From: Ananas comosus
Lineage: Eukaryota; Streptophyta; Magnoliopsida; Poales; Bromeliaceae
DNA: 64,000 bases
Reading direction: 5' to 3'
NCBI RefSeq assembly: GCF_001540865.1
Contig: NC_033637.1
Coordinates: 3,553,349 to 3,617,348, forward strand
Below are positions 47,170 through 57,606 of this stretch, piece after piece. The notes beneath the pieces were generated by a model. The model ran no database searches. It was not told the origin of the DNA and saw only the letters and a list, made by a program, of their open reading frames with translations. The position numbers and the translations under genes were made by a program. Every line of letters starts with the position of its first letter. Within the stretch, counting starts at the first letter, position 1.

Positions 47170-47735
47170 TCAAATTGCTCCAACCAAGCACCACCCATCA
47201 TCCTCCAAATCCCTCTCAAACTCGACAAAACAAAAATCTGTATCATCCAACTGGCCGTATTGATTACAGTAATAATAGCAATAACATAAACTATTGCAAC
47301 GATCATCCCCGTCATCGTCATCGTCCCACTCATCATCCCACTCACCGTAATAACAATCATGATCATGATCATACACAAAATCCAAGATCTCGGTGGCCGA
47401 GGCGCCGCCGAATCGGGCTACATGGGCCGGGCCCATTACATTGTGGAAGAAAAGCCCATGGTTGAGGCCCGCGTCGTGCGACCGGAGCTTGTGGGTGTGC
47501 TTGGTTTTGGACCGGGCCTTGTCGGCTGGGCGGTGGTGGCAGCCCCGGCACCGCGCGCCGGGCGCCGCACCGGCTCGTGTACCGGAGTGGTTGGTGGGCT
47601 TAGCGGGCGCCCTCGTGAAACAGGCCGTCCGTCGGCGGGCCGCGAACGCGTTAATTATTCGAGCTTTGGGCCTCGAGTACTCGGAATGATTTTGAAACAT
47701 AATACATTGCCATGTTGTCGGCCCCATCTCCTCAT
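47170..47735 (-). pseudogene. uncharacterised plant acidic protein, paralogue 3 of 4 (frameshifted N-terminus)
   Basis: An ATG at 47735 opens the family head MRRWGRQHGNVLCFKIIPS, but that frame stops after GPKLE. The rest of the protein (RPKARIINAFAARRRTACF, KPTNHS, CRGCHHRP, KLRSHDAGLNHGLFFHNV, an Asp-rich run, DDGWCLVGAI) lies in another frame. That second frame can itself be opened by an ATG at 47727, giving 185 residues without the usual head. So either one indel disrupts the gene near 47665-47685, or translation starts at the second ATG and the head is lost. The first cysteine of the cluster is also missing. The second reading frame is otherwise well kept. Confidence 0.65.
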
Positions 47736-49143
47736 AATCACAAAAAAAAAAAAAACAAAATGTGGATTAAAAGTAGAAAATTAAAAAGTCAAATTGTTTT
47801 TTTTTTTTGGGGGGGGGGGGAGGGGGAAGTTCTGTTTTGTCCTATCTCACTAAAATTGGGCATGTATTTATAGGAGGTTGGTTTCTTGGAGATCAAGTAG
47901 GTGGAGAAAGGAAAGCTTGGTGGGCAAGGATGAAGGAATTGGTTTTATAACGTGGAGCAAGTTGTTTTGTTATTATTTTATTGTTACCTTTTTTAATCTT
48001 TATAGATTATTATTTAATATTTAATGGAGACTAATAATACTCAATTGATTGATGCCACGTCACAATTCCATAATATTTCAGTGTGACATGTTGATCCTTA
48101 AACTTTAATTCAATACAAGTTTTATCTAATTTTTTAATTATTACAATTCAATTTTTTGTTTTAATTTAATTGGCTAAATAGTGATGCTTCGCTATTGCAT
48201 GATCAATTTTATTTGATTTTAAAACTTAGTTGCAATATTGTTATATCACTAGTCTACTAATTCTCCTCTATCTCCACTTATTCGTGCGCTACTTTCACCC
48301 GGATAAATGAATTTTACTCTACTCTAAATTTATATCCCACTGTATTTAATCTCCAAAAAATTTAAATTTCATATTAATGCAATTAAAATTTCACTTCAAA
48401 TCTAATCAAATCCTAACACAACCCATTACAAATTAATGTTAGTATATATATACGGATTTAAAGTTCACCAGATCCAAGCACAAGGTCGCATCTAAGTTAG
48501 CATGAATACATTTATACAGCAAATAGATAAGAAAATTTGAATATATTTTAAATGTTTAGAAATTTCTAACTGTCAAATATAAATGGGAAAAATGTACAAG
48601 AGTCAAAGATCTTTTAGACTCTAGCACCAACGCAAATGTGTTCGGACTTTTAATTTTGACAATCAAATCTTCTGAAGTTTTTTTTTATTTTATTATTTTT
48701 TTTTTTTTTTTGAGAAATAGGTAACACGTTACCCGCTTCGTTTATTTTATTTAAAAATAAACTTAGCTAGAAATGTAAATCAACTAGATTTCGAACTTGG
48801 GTCTCGAATACCAATCACCAAGCCTTTTGCCACTTGCTCTAGGAAAGATTGATAAATCTTCTAAAGTTTATTAGATAATTTAATTGACTCATCTGTTTGA
48901 GCTAAGTTGATGATATGTTTTTATAGTGAATGAAAAAAAAAAAAAACATTTAATGAATCTAAATAGTCAGCAGGAGCTAAAATGTTTATTAAACCTGATC
49001 ATTGGAATTCATGGATAATCATAGAAGTTACCAATTCTCCAAAATATACTTTACAGATTCCAATTTAACAAAAACAAAAAAGAATGAAAGGAAAGAAAAC
49101 CCATACAAATATATTTCACTCAGTGTGTGATCTTCAAGAGACC
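47736..49143. other. spacer between paralogues 3 and 4
   Basis: AT-rich. Holds a G-rich run at 47808-47827 and a SINE (48705-48850). No gene seen. Confidence 0.4.
48705..48850 (-). mobile_element. tRNA-derived SINE, copy 5
   Basis: On the minus strand: CTAGAGCAAGTGGCAAAAGG head, CAAGTTCGAAATCTAG B box, AAATAAAATAAACGAAGCGG body and an A-rich tail. Confidence 0.8.
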
Positions 49144-49728
49144 TTATTTTTCACAATCAAGTAGAGAAACACCATCGGTGCTCACTCTTAACATATCACT
49201 TAACACATCTGAGTCAACAATCATATCTCCAACTAGAAACCAATCTCCACAATCCTCAGCTTCAGTCTGATCATAAACTGCCGGTGCAATCTCCGATGCC
49301 TGTTCGATCGGAGCCTGATCCTCCTGACGGTCCAATTCAGCTCCCGATTCGATCAAATGATCGTCTATCGTCTCATCCTCTGCGCGCTCGTCGTAGTCGT
49401 CGTCCCTGAACACCCACTCTCCTCCAGCATACTCAAGCCCGTCGCCGTAGCACAAGTCGGTCCACTTGGGCCTGCGATCGTCCTTCGCCTTGCCCTTCGA
49501 CTTTGGCACGGGCTGGTCGCGGCACGACATGCACATTGCGTCGTGGCACCGGCCCGTGAACTTGGAATGGTTGGTCGGTTTCGATTGCACTTTTGCAAAC
49601 ACTCCAGCTACTGGAGGGCCTGCGAGCCGGTTTGCGCCGTTGGACTTGGACTGGATCCGGCGGGTAGCCAAAGAAGGGTCGAGGATGTGAGTCCGGACCG
49701 TGCCGTGCTGGCGCCCTTCCCGCCGCAT
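49144..49728 (-). CDS. uncharacterised plant acidic protein, paralogue 4 of 4
   Basis: Single-exon ORF of 194 residues. The head MRREGRQHGTVRTHILDPS and the PPVAGVFAKVQSKPTNHSKF segment (residues 38-57) are the best match in the cluster to the general family. The cluster CHDAMCMSC (61-69) keeps C-x4-C-x2-C, followed by the basic KSKGKAKDDRRPK. The acidic linker is Asp/Glu-rich but not homopolymeric, and the hydrophobic tail EDCGDWFLVGDMIVDSDV extends further than in paralogues 1 and 3. Probably the least degenerate member. No localisation signal is evident. Function unknown. Confidence 0.8.
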   Translation of the reverse strand: MRREGRQHGTVRTHILDPSLATRRIQSKSNGANRLAGPPVAGVFAKVQSKPTNHSKFTGRCHDAMCMSCRDQPVPKSKGKAKDDRRPKWTDLCYGDGLEYAGGEWVFRDDDYDERAEDETIDDHLIESGAELDRQEDQAPIEQASEIAPAVYDQTEAEDCGDWFLVGDMIVDSDVLSDMLRVSTDGVSLLDCEK

Positions 49729-50669
49729 CTCTTCAGCCTGCCTTAGAGAACTATATGCTTATTTTGGAAGATGACTGTGTGCAACAAGTTGCTCATATTT
49801 GTACATGCTTATGGTGTACATTCAATATCTCAGTGCAGGATCCATGAAGTTGCAAACTTGGAAAGAAAGGTGCTAGTGGAGGTCTTTAAACTTGGTGACC
49901 AAGCAATGCCCAATACTAATAACTATATTCCTGCAATAGGATTCAAGGGGATTCTTCTGTAGGTGTTATCCAAAGTCAAAGATGGGTTACTAAATAAACA
50001 TGTGTTGTGGCCTTTTTTTTCTTTTAATATTTTCCCCTCATTTCTGATCACCTTCCAAATGTCATTGTCTTTTAACACAAACATATTCCACCTTTTGACT
50101 ACAAGTGAAATATGATATTTGAATAGGATTGCATTGCATGTGGCTCAGTTAAGCATTCTTTTGAACACTCTTTGCTTTCTATTACTTAAAACCAGAGAGT
50201 GACTTAAAATAGTGAGATCTATGCGGCTGCGCAAATCTGTATGTAATAAGAGAATTCTATATGAAGAAGCAGCAAATTTTTCTTTTGGAGATTGATGGAG
50301 AAAGGAACAGTTAGTTCAGAATTAAGGCTGCTATTTAAATCGTAAAAACAGCAAAATACAAATTGGCCAAAAGCAACATATAATAGAAGAACTGATAGAA
50401 CTCTGAAACTTAAGTCACATAATCATTCAGTTACCTCAAAAGGGAGAACCATTCAGTGAAAATTCTCACATTTTAATTCCTATCCTTGTCAATTTAGTAA
50501 TCACATGAAATCACATGAAATCACATGAATGTAATATACTTTGACTGACCAACAAGAATCCACGGTTACAGTTTTTACGAATTACAACCCAATCCAACCT
50601 CTTTAAGGAGTATAAGCAATGGGAATAATTTTTACAACATTGCGCGCGGGAAGCAGGATGCAACCTCGA
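49729..50669. other. intergenic spacer
   Basis: Promoter side of paralogue 4 and 3' flank of the cystinosin homologue. A short TCACATGAAA triplet repeat lies at about 50500-50527. No gene recognised. Confidence 0.4.
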
Positions 50670-53600
50670 TCATACGTCTGGAGATTGTGGCTTATCGGTA
50701 GGTTTGATGAAGGGGGCTATAATAGGTTCAGACACTATGGTCGGGCTACTTTCGTCCTCCTTCACTGGGTAGAGGACGTAGTGCTGGATTATGAAGAGTA
50801 CATCGAAGAATACTACTTCCTGCATTTAGAAAGTTGCACAGTTTATGTCAAAAGGAACAGTGAAAGGAAGTTTAATACACGCGCACAAGAACCTGCAGAT
50901 GATTATATAGACTTTTTCAATTTTTCTATCAGTTAGAATATGGATGGTAGTTGAATGATTTTTGGCTGAAAATCAGCCTATTCTTCACTGCAAACTAATT
51001 CCATTTGGAAATGTCGGATATGGCAGGCGTCGTTTAAATGTGAAGAGGGGATACATAACCAATGACGAGATGAGGAAATTTGTTAACAACTTATACATAA
51101 CCATGAAATTATTAGCTCTAAAATTGATGGTGTGACAGTACATTAGTCCATTCATTCAATGTATATGCGCCAATGCTGGCCGAGGAATAATAGTTCCACT
51201 AGCAGATGAACCAAACACACGGTCTATATTGATAAAAAGAATCTTCTAGGATGAAAGACTAAAGAAGTAGAAGATATCACTTACCAATGAAAGTAGCGTT
51301 TTCCCAATATTTCCGTAGAAATTTACTAGGGTATCTGCATGAAAATTAGTTTGCTTGTGTAAATTAAATGTGATACATAGATTAAACAGAACAATCCATG
51401 TACGAAAATGAAACGTACGCTGATCTATAGATTGCACACCCATTTGACCAAAATTCAGCAACCCTCCCACCAGATCAAGCAAAATGTTACCAATGCTCCA
51501 ACCAACAGTGCTCTTGCGCCTAAAGTTCATGAAGGCCTAAAAATAAGGTGGAAAACAAAATTGTAAACAAGAATTATCTCAAAGAGAAAGACTAAAAGAC
51601 TTATGTATAGCATCTCTGAGCTGAAAATAACAAAAAATTTCAAGGCACAACACTAATTAAAGATCTTTGCCAGTCGTAACCAATTTCATATGCTTTCCTA
51701 AGACCATGTGATGCACAAAAACCTTGGATCATGTCCTAGTATTGTTGAACAGTAGTTTAGGGCTCACAGCCTCAAAATTTTAGTGTTCTGCATAAACAGA
51801 CATAGAGTCGACATCTTTGCCTTCATAGTTTATTATCTTGGCAGGTGGTTGGTGGAGAAGCTCAGATACTTCAGGCACATCCAAGTGACAGTCATATTCT
51901 TTTTCTGGACAACGATTAAATGCTTCTTGTTTCTCACTATATTCTTTCCACGCAAAGAGCCTTTTATCCATTAGTTGAGATGAGAAATTGTCCTTACGTA
52001 TTTGTATATTCAAATACCAAAAATGCAAGATTCTTTAATAAATCAGATTAACTAAGAATATCAAGCAACCAACTTCTTCACAAAAAGAGGCACCAACCTG
52101 TGGAATGTACTTGATTGCTGTCATTATAACTTGTATTGTGCTGAAAAGCAAGTTAACGAGGAAAGTTAATAAAAAATTCAAAGTTACACTAAATGCAGCA
52201 TCTAAAAATGGAAAATTAATTTGGATCCAAATTTTCTCTAATCCAACAGGCTTCACAGCTAATTAAGCCGATAAAAATGTTTCTCCTCCTATAATTAGTT
52301 TAAAGCTGAGACTAAACTGAGAAAATAGAAGACTTACTTGAAGAAGGAGATAAGCCAAAGCCAGGAATGGTGTGGCCAGGCAAGAATCACACAAACCACG
52401 GCAGAGACCAAAGCAATAGCGGTAATTACCCCGCAAGTTTTTGAGACTTTCTGATTTCCACGCTGTATTAATGAATAAAAAGATAAAAGAAGGAATAAAA
52501 AGTCTGTACTATTACATATGAAGGGAAAGCATAATATGGTCACCCAACTAAGAAAGGAAAAATATTCCTGAATACAGATGCTAGGACAACTCACTTCGTA
52601 TATAACGACTTGGAATAGTGTAAAAGCTGTCAATGCAACAGCGTGAATTGAGAAAGCAACATCATTTGCCGCTACGGGTATCATCTGCAAAAGAATAGGC
52701 AACATATGATGCGTGCTGTTTAAAACAAATATCAGCATAAAGGTAGGAGAGTCGTCTAACAATGAACATACAACAGTTCCTAATCAATCATGTCATTTGA
52801 AATAGTTATACTCAACATGTATTACCCGACCATTTATATTCTTATCAATTGATCAAGGAAGCATTTTGATTAGACCAATGGTTATGGCCAACTATTGAAT
52901 GGTGACAAAAAAAAGAGAGCTCATATAGACTATATTTTGGGCCAATAATGCATGAATATTATAAGGGTGAACCGGACAAAACTCCAACAGGGCAACAAAT
53001 TGAATCAATAATTAAAGCTCAACATCTGAGTGTTTCAACAAGCTACGATGACCAATAATGCAGGCTCAGCAGAAATGGACAAAGAAACATCTTTCTATAA
53101 ACATTGTGTACTACTGTAAAATACTCTCTTCTTTTCTTTTTTTTTTTTGAGAAAAACTACTGTAAAATACTTAACCTAGGAAACAGCACAATATACTAGC
53201 AACATTATGGACCCTACAAAGATAATTTGTCAGGAAGAGGCAAATACTAAAATTGTCCTTTCGAAATGAAAACTTGGTTAATTCAACACAAGCTTATACT
53301 CCAATTTCCTGGGATTTACTTGATGGAAGTTGTTACTGTGCATCAGATCTAAATTTTCTGGAATAATTGCATTACAATACCTTGTTTATTAGATTAGTAA
53401 AAGTCCATAGGTCACTTATCGGTTACGCGGATAATTCTATCCAGTTCAACAAAAGGGTCTAACCAAAAATGTAAGATTGTAAGGAATATCAAAGGTTGGG
53501 TGCCTAATTGTACCAAATGAAAGGTTGGGAACCAAACTGAGATATGCTCAAAGTTTGAGGACCCCTAGTGATTTTTTTTTTCCGAAGAAAAAAGAAGCTT

Positions 53601-54269
53601 GTTTATGCTAACACGCTTTGGAAATATAAATTATATCTGCAAAGTTATAGAATTTTTAACCTTGAAATTATAAACAATGTACGTGGTACTCCAAAAAAAT
53701 GATTAGTGGACATTAAATAATAATAATGATAAGTGAATTTATTAGTAACCTTGTGAGTTCTCAATCTCACCACACTAAAACACTAAATTTACTTATCAAA
53801 ACACCCGGAAAAAAAACCTACAGCGAACACAATTAAATCCCAAACCCAACTTAATAATAGCAAAAATCAAATCAAATCAAATCAAAACAAAGGGGCTACG
53901 AACCTCCCCAGCTCCATACTTCTCATGATACTGCCTCTGAATCTCGGGGCTAAAGAACATCGCCGCGTTGTATATGAGGTACGACGAGTGCTTCGTCATG
54001 TTGAGCACCAGGAAATCGAAGTTCAACCCCACCACGCTTCAAATCACGCAACAAATCGAACACAAAACCCGAATCAATCCGGTTTTCAGATCCCAAAATC
54101 CCACAAGAAAAAAAAACCCTAAAATCGAATCAAAATCCAATTTTTGATACCTTTTCCGCTTGTAATTGAGGATGACTTGAGGGTAGAAGCTAACGGACCA
54201 GGAGAAGAACGCGATCCATCCGAGAACTTGGTACGTGATCTCCAAGTAGAGCAAATTCCACGACGCCAT
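50670..54269 (-). CDS. cystinosin homologue (lysosomal/vacuolar cystine transporter, PQ-loop)
   Basis: Eight exons on the minus strand: 54151-54269, 53904-54036, 52595-52684, 52338-52462, 52098-52140, 51419-51536, 51285-51334, 50670-50819; 275 residues, the usual plant length. It starts MASWNLLYLEITYQVLGWIA. The two PQ-loop motifs are intact: FYPQVILNYKRKRSVVGLNF in exons 1-2 and KYIPQAFMNFRRKSTVGWS in exons 5-6. Seven hydrophobic segments are seen, and the end is QHYVLYPVKEDESS plus a polar tail. Cystinosins export cystine from lysosome-like compartments by proton symport; a vacuolar role is inferred for plants. Intron 5 contains an unexplained ORF (51780-52028). The promoter side is duplicated beyond 54338. 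Confidence 0.92.
51780..52028 (-). other. unrecognised 82-codon ORF in cystinosin intron 5
   Basis: The frame reads like real protein, with balanced composition: KRLFAWKEYSEKQEAFNRC, then PEVSELLHQPPAKIINYEGK and DSMSVYAEH before the stop. It lies in the same orientation as the host gene but is not in phase with a splice from exon 5. It could be a captured exon or cDNA fragment of another gene, or an alternative terminal exon. I do not recognise the family. Confidence 0.3.
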
Positions 54270-55281
54270 TTTTTTCGAATTATTTGGGATTTTTATTTAT
54301 TTTTTCTCTCTCCCTTTTTTCCTCTTTGCTTTTGTCGAAGAAGAAGAGGAAGAAGAAGCGTGACACTGATTGGTTGTGCGAGGAGGCGCTTTATATATAC
54401 TACCGCATAGTGGGACACTGTGACGGAAATGCCCCTGAAGTTGGCGATATCTACTAATATCTGAATTTGGTAGGAAAGGTAATTATGTTGATAGTATAGG
54501 GGCAAGAGTGGAAAATGGAATGGAAACAGGGGATGGGCATGTAGTCATGGACGTTACGGTATGAGGAAGAATCTCGCTAGAATCTCGACCAGATGCATCT
54601 CATTGTCAGAGGGATACACCCGTAAATGTCTACGGTGCGTAGGAAACTTTGAGGTTTTTTTTTTTTCTTTTTTTTTTCTTTTTTTTTTCAAGTTTTGGTT
54701 TGTCCTGGTTTCAAAAATAGAAAACTCCTCTACTATACCTGACAATCTCTATTCGTACCCACGAATATCCGTAGGTTATCCTACGAAGGTTTGCAACACT
54801 TCCCGCAGACCGGTGGAGACTTGCGGATGTTACAATAGCAACAAGCAATGTCGTGGTTATTGTTGCAACCTACTTATATTATGAGCCCAAGATTAGATTA
54901 ATATCATTGATTTACCTACTAAACTAGAATTTTGTGCTTTTTTTGTCAGATTGATTTTTTTGGATAGCATGGTATTAGAGTCATTCTAAGCTCCAGCTAC
55001 TTTGTGAGGTCGTTAGTTCGAAATTTGATCCCCACACTTTTAACAATCATCAAAACAAAAAAGTTAGAGCATTTACCGGTAATTACAAAATAATGAGATG
55101 TAGGAATAACTTTTTCGTGAGAATCGCAGAGCTTCGATTCATTGATAGTCGCCAAAATAGGCTTAGTGAAAGAGAAAAGCCCTAGGATCAACAAAAGATG
55201 AATGGCTATAGGAAGTTTATTAGTAGAAGCAAACATTATTGAACTTGTAATTCTAAAGCCATTTCTATTGGTGGGTGCTTT

Positions 55282-55283
55282 TA

Positions 55284-55344
<61 letters not shown>
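55282..55344 (+). repeat. (TA)n microsatellite
   Basis: Long TA run, the apparent insertion target of the MITE that follows. Confidence 0.85.
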
Positions 55345-55346
<2 letters not shown>

Positions 55347-55885
55347 CTACTATGCTACTGCGGAAAGCACGAAGCTTCGTACTTCCAGCTCGTTTTCGAT
55401 GTTGTGGCTTCGAATCGCTCGATCAGCTCCGTTAAATTTGATCTTAGAGTATTGGAGCTACCTAGAAATAAATTTTATTATTTTCGATATCATTTGCCTA
55501 GTGATCAAATGGGCTTAAAATCAACAAAATTTCAATGGCGTAGTGAGCCGTTTGAAGTTTAACGGTGTTAGAAGTATCCAAATCACGTGAAATTTTGATA
55601 GAAATTCTTTATATATATAAGACAAGATCAATTCTTTGATTTTAAATTTTAATATCATATTATTACATTTTGTAAGATCTTTATTTTCAGCCGTTGATTT
55701 TGAGGCCCCTTCTGTTCACTAGGCAAATGATATTGAAAAATAATAAATTTATTTTCTAGGTACTCCAAATACTCTAGATCAAGTTTAACGGAACGATCGA
55801 CGTTCGAAAGTCACAATATCGAAAACGAGCTGGAAGCACGGGAAGGCTCCGTGCTTCCGATAGCATAGAGCCTCACTCTATATAT
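55330..55885. mobile_element. foldback MITE, complete copy
   Basis: Two long inverted arms: left GGAAAGCACGAAGCTTCGTA, then GTTTTCGATGTTGTGG and TATCATTTGCCTAGTGATC; right CACTAGGCAAATGATATTG, then TATCGAAAACGAGC and GGAAGCACGGGAAGGC. It lies in TA repeats. The same family is at 7880-8105 and, backwards, at 1341-1715. No ORF of transposase type. Confidence 0.75.
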
Positions 55886-55886
55886 A

Positions 55887-55895
<9 letters not shown>

Positions 55896-55953
<58 letters not shown>
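55896..55953 (+). repeat. (GA)n microsatellite
   Basis: About 27 GA units between the two MITEs. Confidence 0.9.
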
Positions 55954-55954
<1 letters not shown>

Positions 55955-56425
55955 GAGCTAGAATACTATTGATAGCAAACGGGCTCCATTGCCACCCATT
56001 TGTTTTCGATGATGGAGCCTTCAAATCGACGATCGGAATCGTTGAACATGATCTATACTATTTAAAGTGTTTAAAAATCAAATTTCATACATTTTCGATA
56101 TTGCTCTCTTATCCATCGAGTGGACACAAAAATGAACGGCTGAAAATAAATATTTTTTAAAAAATAATGATAGGAGTCTTATAATTAAGATCAAGAGTAT
56201 AGATCTTATTTTAAATAGTTTAAAATTTTTTTTAAAATTATAAAATTTGAAACCCTTTGATCATTAGGCAAATAATGTCGAAAAGATTTGAAATTTGATT
56301 TCTAAACACTTCAAATGGTATAGATCATGTTCAACGGTGCCGATCGTTGATTTGGAGGCTCTACCATAAAAAATAAATGGATGGCAACGGAGTCCGTTTA
56401 CCATCGATAGTATTCTAGCCCAACT
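55945..56425. mobile_element. second foldback MITE
   Basis: Ends GAGTTGAGCTAGAATACTAT and ATAGTATTCTAGCCCAACTC are inverted. Further inside, GCAAACGGGCTCC pairs with GGAGTCCGTTTACC and TCAAATCGACGATCGG with CCGATCGTTGATTTGG. About 480 bp, non-coding. Confidence 0.75.
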
Positions 56426-57175
56426 CTCTATATATATATATTGAGCCTTCCACTAATTTTTTTTTTTATTTAAACGGTCATTTTATAAGTGGAGAGTAGG
56501 AGAGTGGAAGAGACTTTTCCAACTATATATTAATTTCTCTTTGTGCAATGATTAATGAATTATTTAATTAATAATTATTGTATTAGTTTTTTAGTTATTA
56601 TTATTATGTATATGTATATTAAATTTTGTTCAGAGCCTTTGGTAAGTTGGATTTTGTTGCGTTTATTTCCCGCACTACAAGTATCCACGTGAAATGCATG
56701 TGCTGATCAAAATGTGGCGAATATAAATTATTGGTGATGGCCATTGCATTAATTGAACAATATTATTTGCATAATTTCTTTGAAAATTGGATGATATACA
56801 TAATCTATAAATTTTATTTTAAAATTATTTAAGGAATTTTTTGATGTTAGTATAATTTTTTTTTTGATTTAACACGCTGTTACTAATAGATCTAGCTATA
56901 AAATTAACACTATGAATATGAATTTATTTATTAAATCTAGTCATTAGTTGATTGAATTCATTGAAATTCAATTAAAATTATAAAAAAAAACTCCTTGGTC
57001 TACGCAAGTTTAAGAATGAGGGTTTTTTTTTTCCTTTTTTTTTACAAAAAAAAAAAGAAATCCTGTCAAATCCTAGCCGTTGACTGGATTGAGGATCTGA
57101 CGTCAGCGCAAACCGAAACGGGCAGGCCCTTATCGGGTCAACGGATCCATCTCCACCGACCCACCCTCAACGAAG

Positions 57176-57605
57176 ACTAGGGGTGGAAACGAGCCGAGCT
57201 CGAGCGAGCTTATGTCAGTTCAAATTCGGCTTGAAATTAATTTCGAGCCTAAATCTAGGCTCAAGCTTGGCTTGAAATTAATTCGAGCCGAGCTCGAGCG
57301 AGCCTAATTTCTAGTCGAGCCGAGCTCGAGCTCTAAACGAGCCGATTGAAATTCTCGACATTATATAATCAATAGTTTAATTTTATAGAACATTACCTAC
57401 AATTTGATATAACACGTCCAATAGTTCAAAATACAAAATAATTATAAGAAATGTGAGCTAGGGTGACTTCTTGACTGGATGAGGGTCTGAGAGAGAGAGA
57501 GAGGAAAAAAAAGTAGGGATTTGAAAATTTGAATGTTATCATGTTTTAGGGTTATGTGCAACAATGAAAGTCTGAAAGAGAGAGTATGTTATGTAAATTT
57601 AGAGT
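57176..57605 (+). mobile_element. end of a hAT-like transposon (truncated at N)
   Basis: CTAGGGGTGGAAACGAGCC, then CGAGCTCGAGCGAGC, is the widespread TAGGGGTGxxAACGAGC terminal pattern of plant hAT elements with subterminal GAGCCGAGCTCG repeats. It interrupts the sequence exactly where copy B continues into the AAMP-like 5' UTR. The other end is not present; the contig stops at the N at 57606. Confidence 0.5.
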
Positions 57606-57606
57606 T

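Larger units (their letters stand above)
54338..57175. repeat. haplotype-like duplicated segment, copy A
   Basis: From the GAA repeat before cystinosin exon 1 to CCCTCAACGAAG, this matches 57607-59282 base for base over long stretches (for example GCGTGACACTGATTGGTTGT, GTGCGTAGGAAACTTTGAGG, GGATTTTGTTGC). Copy A carries an extra 1.1 kb of foldback MITEs at about 55285-56435 that copy B lacks. It probably represents the same upstream region assembled twice from two alleles. Confidence 0.85.

Noticed and set aside
50619..50936. 105-codon plus-strand ORF
   Set aside because: It is antisense to the last exon of the cystinosin homologue.
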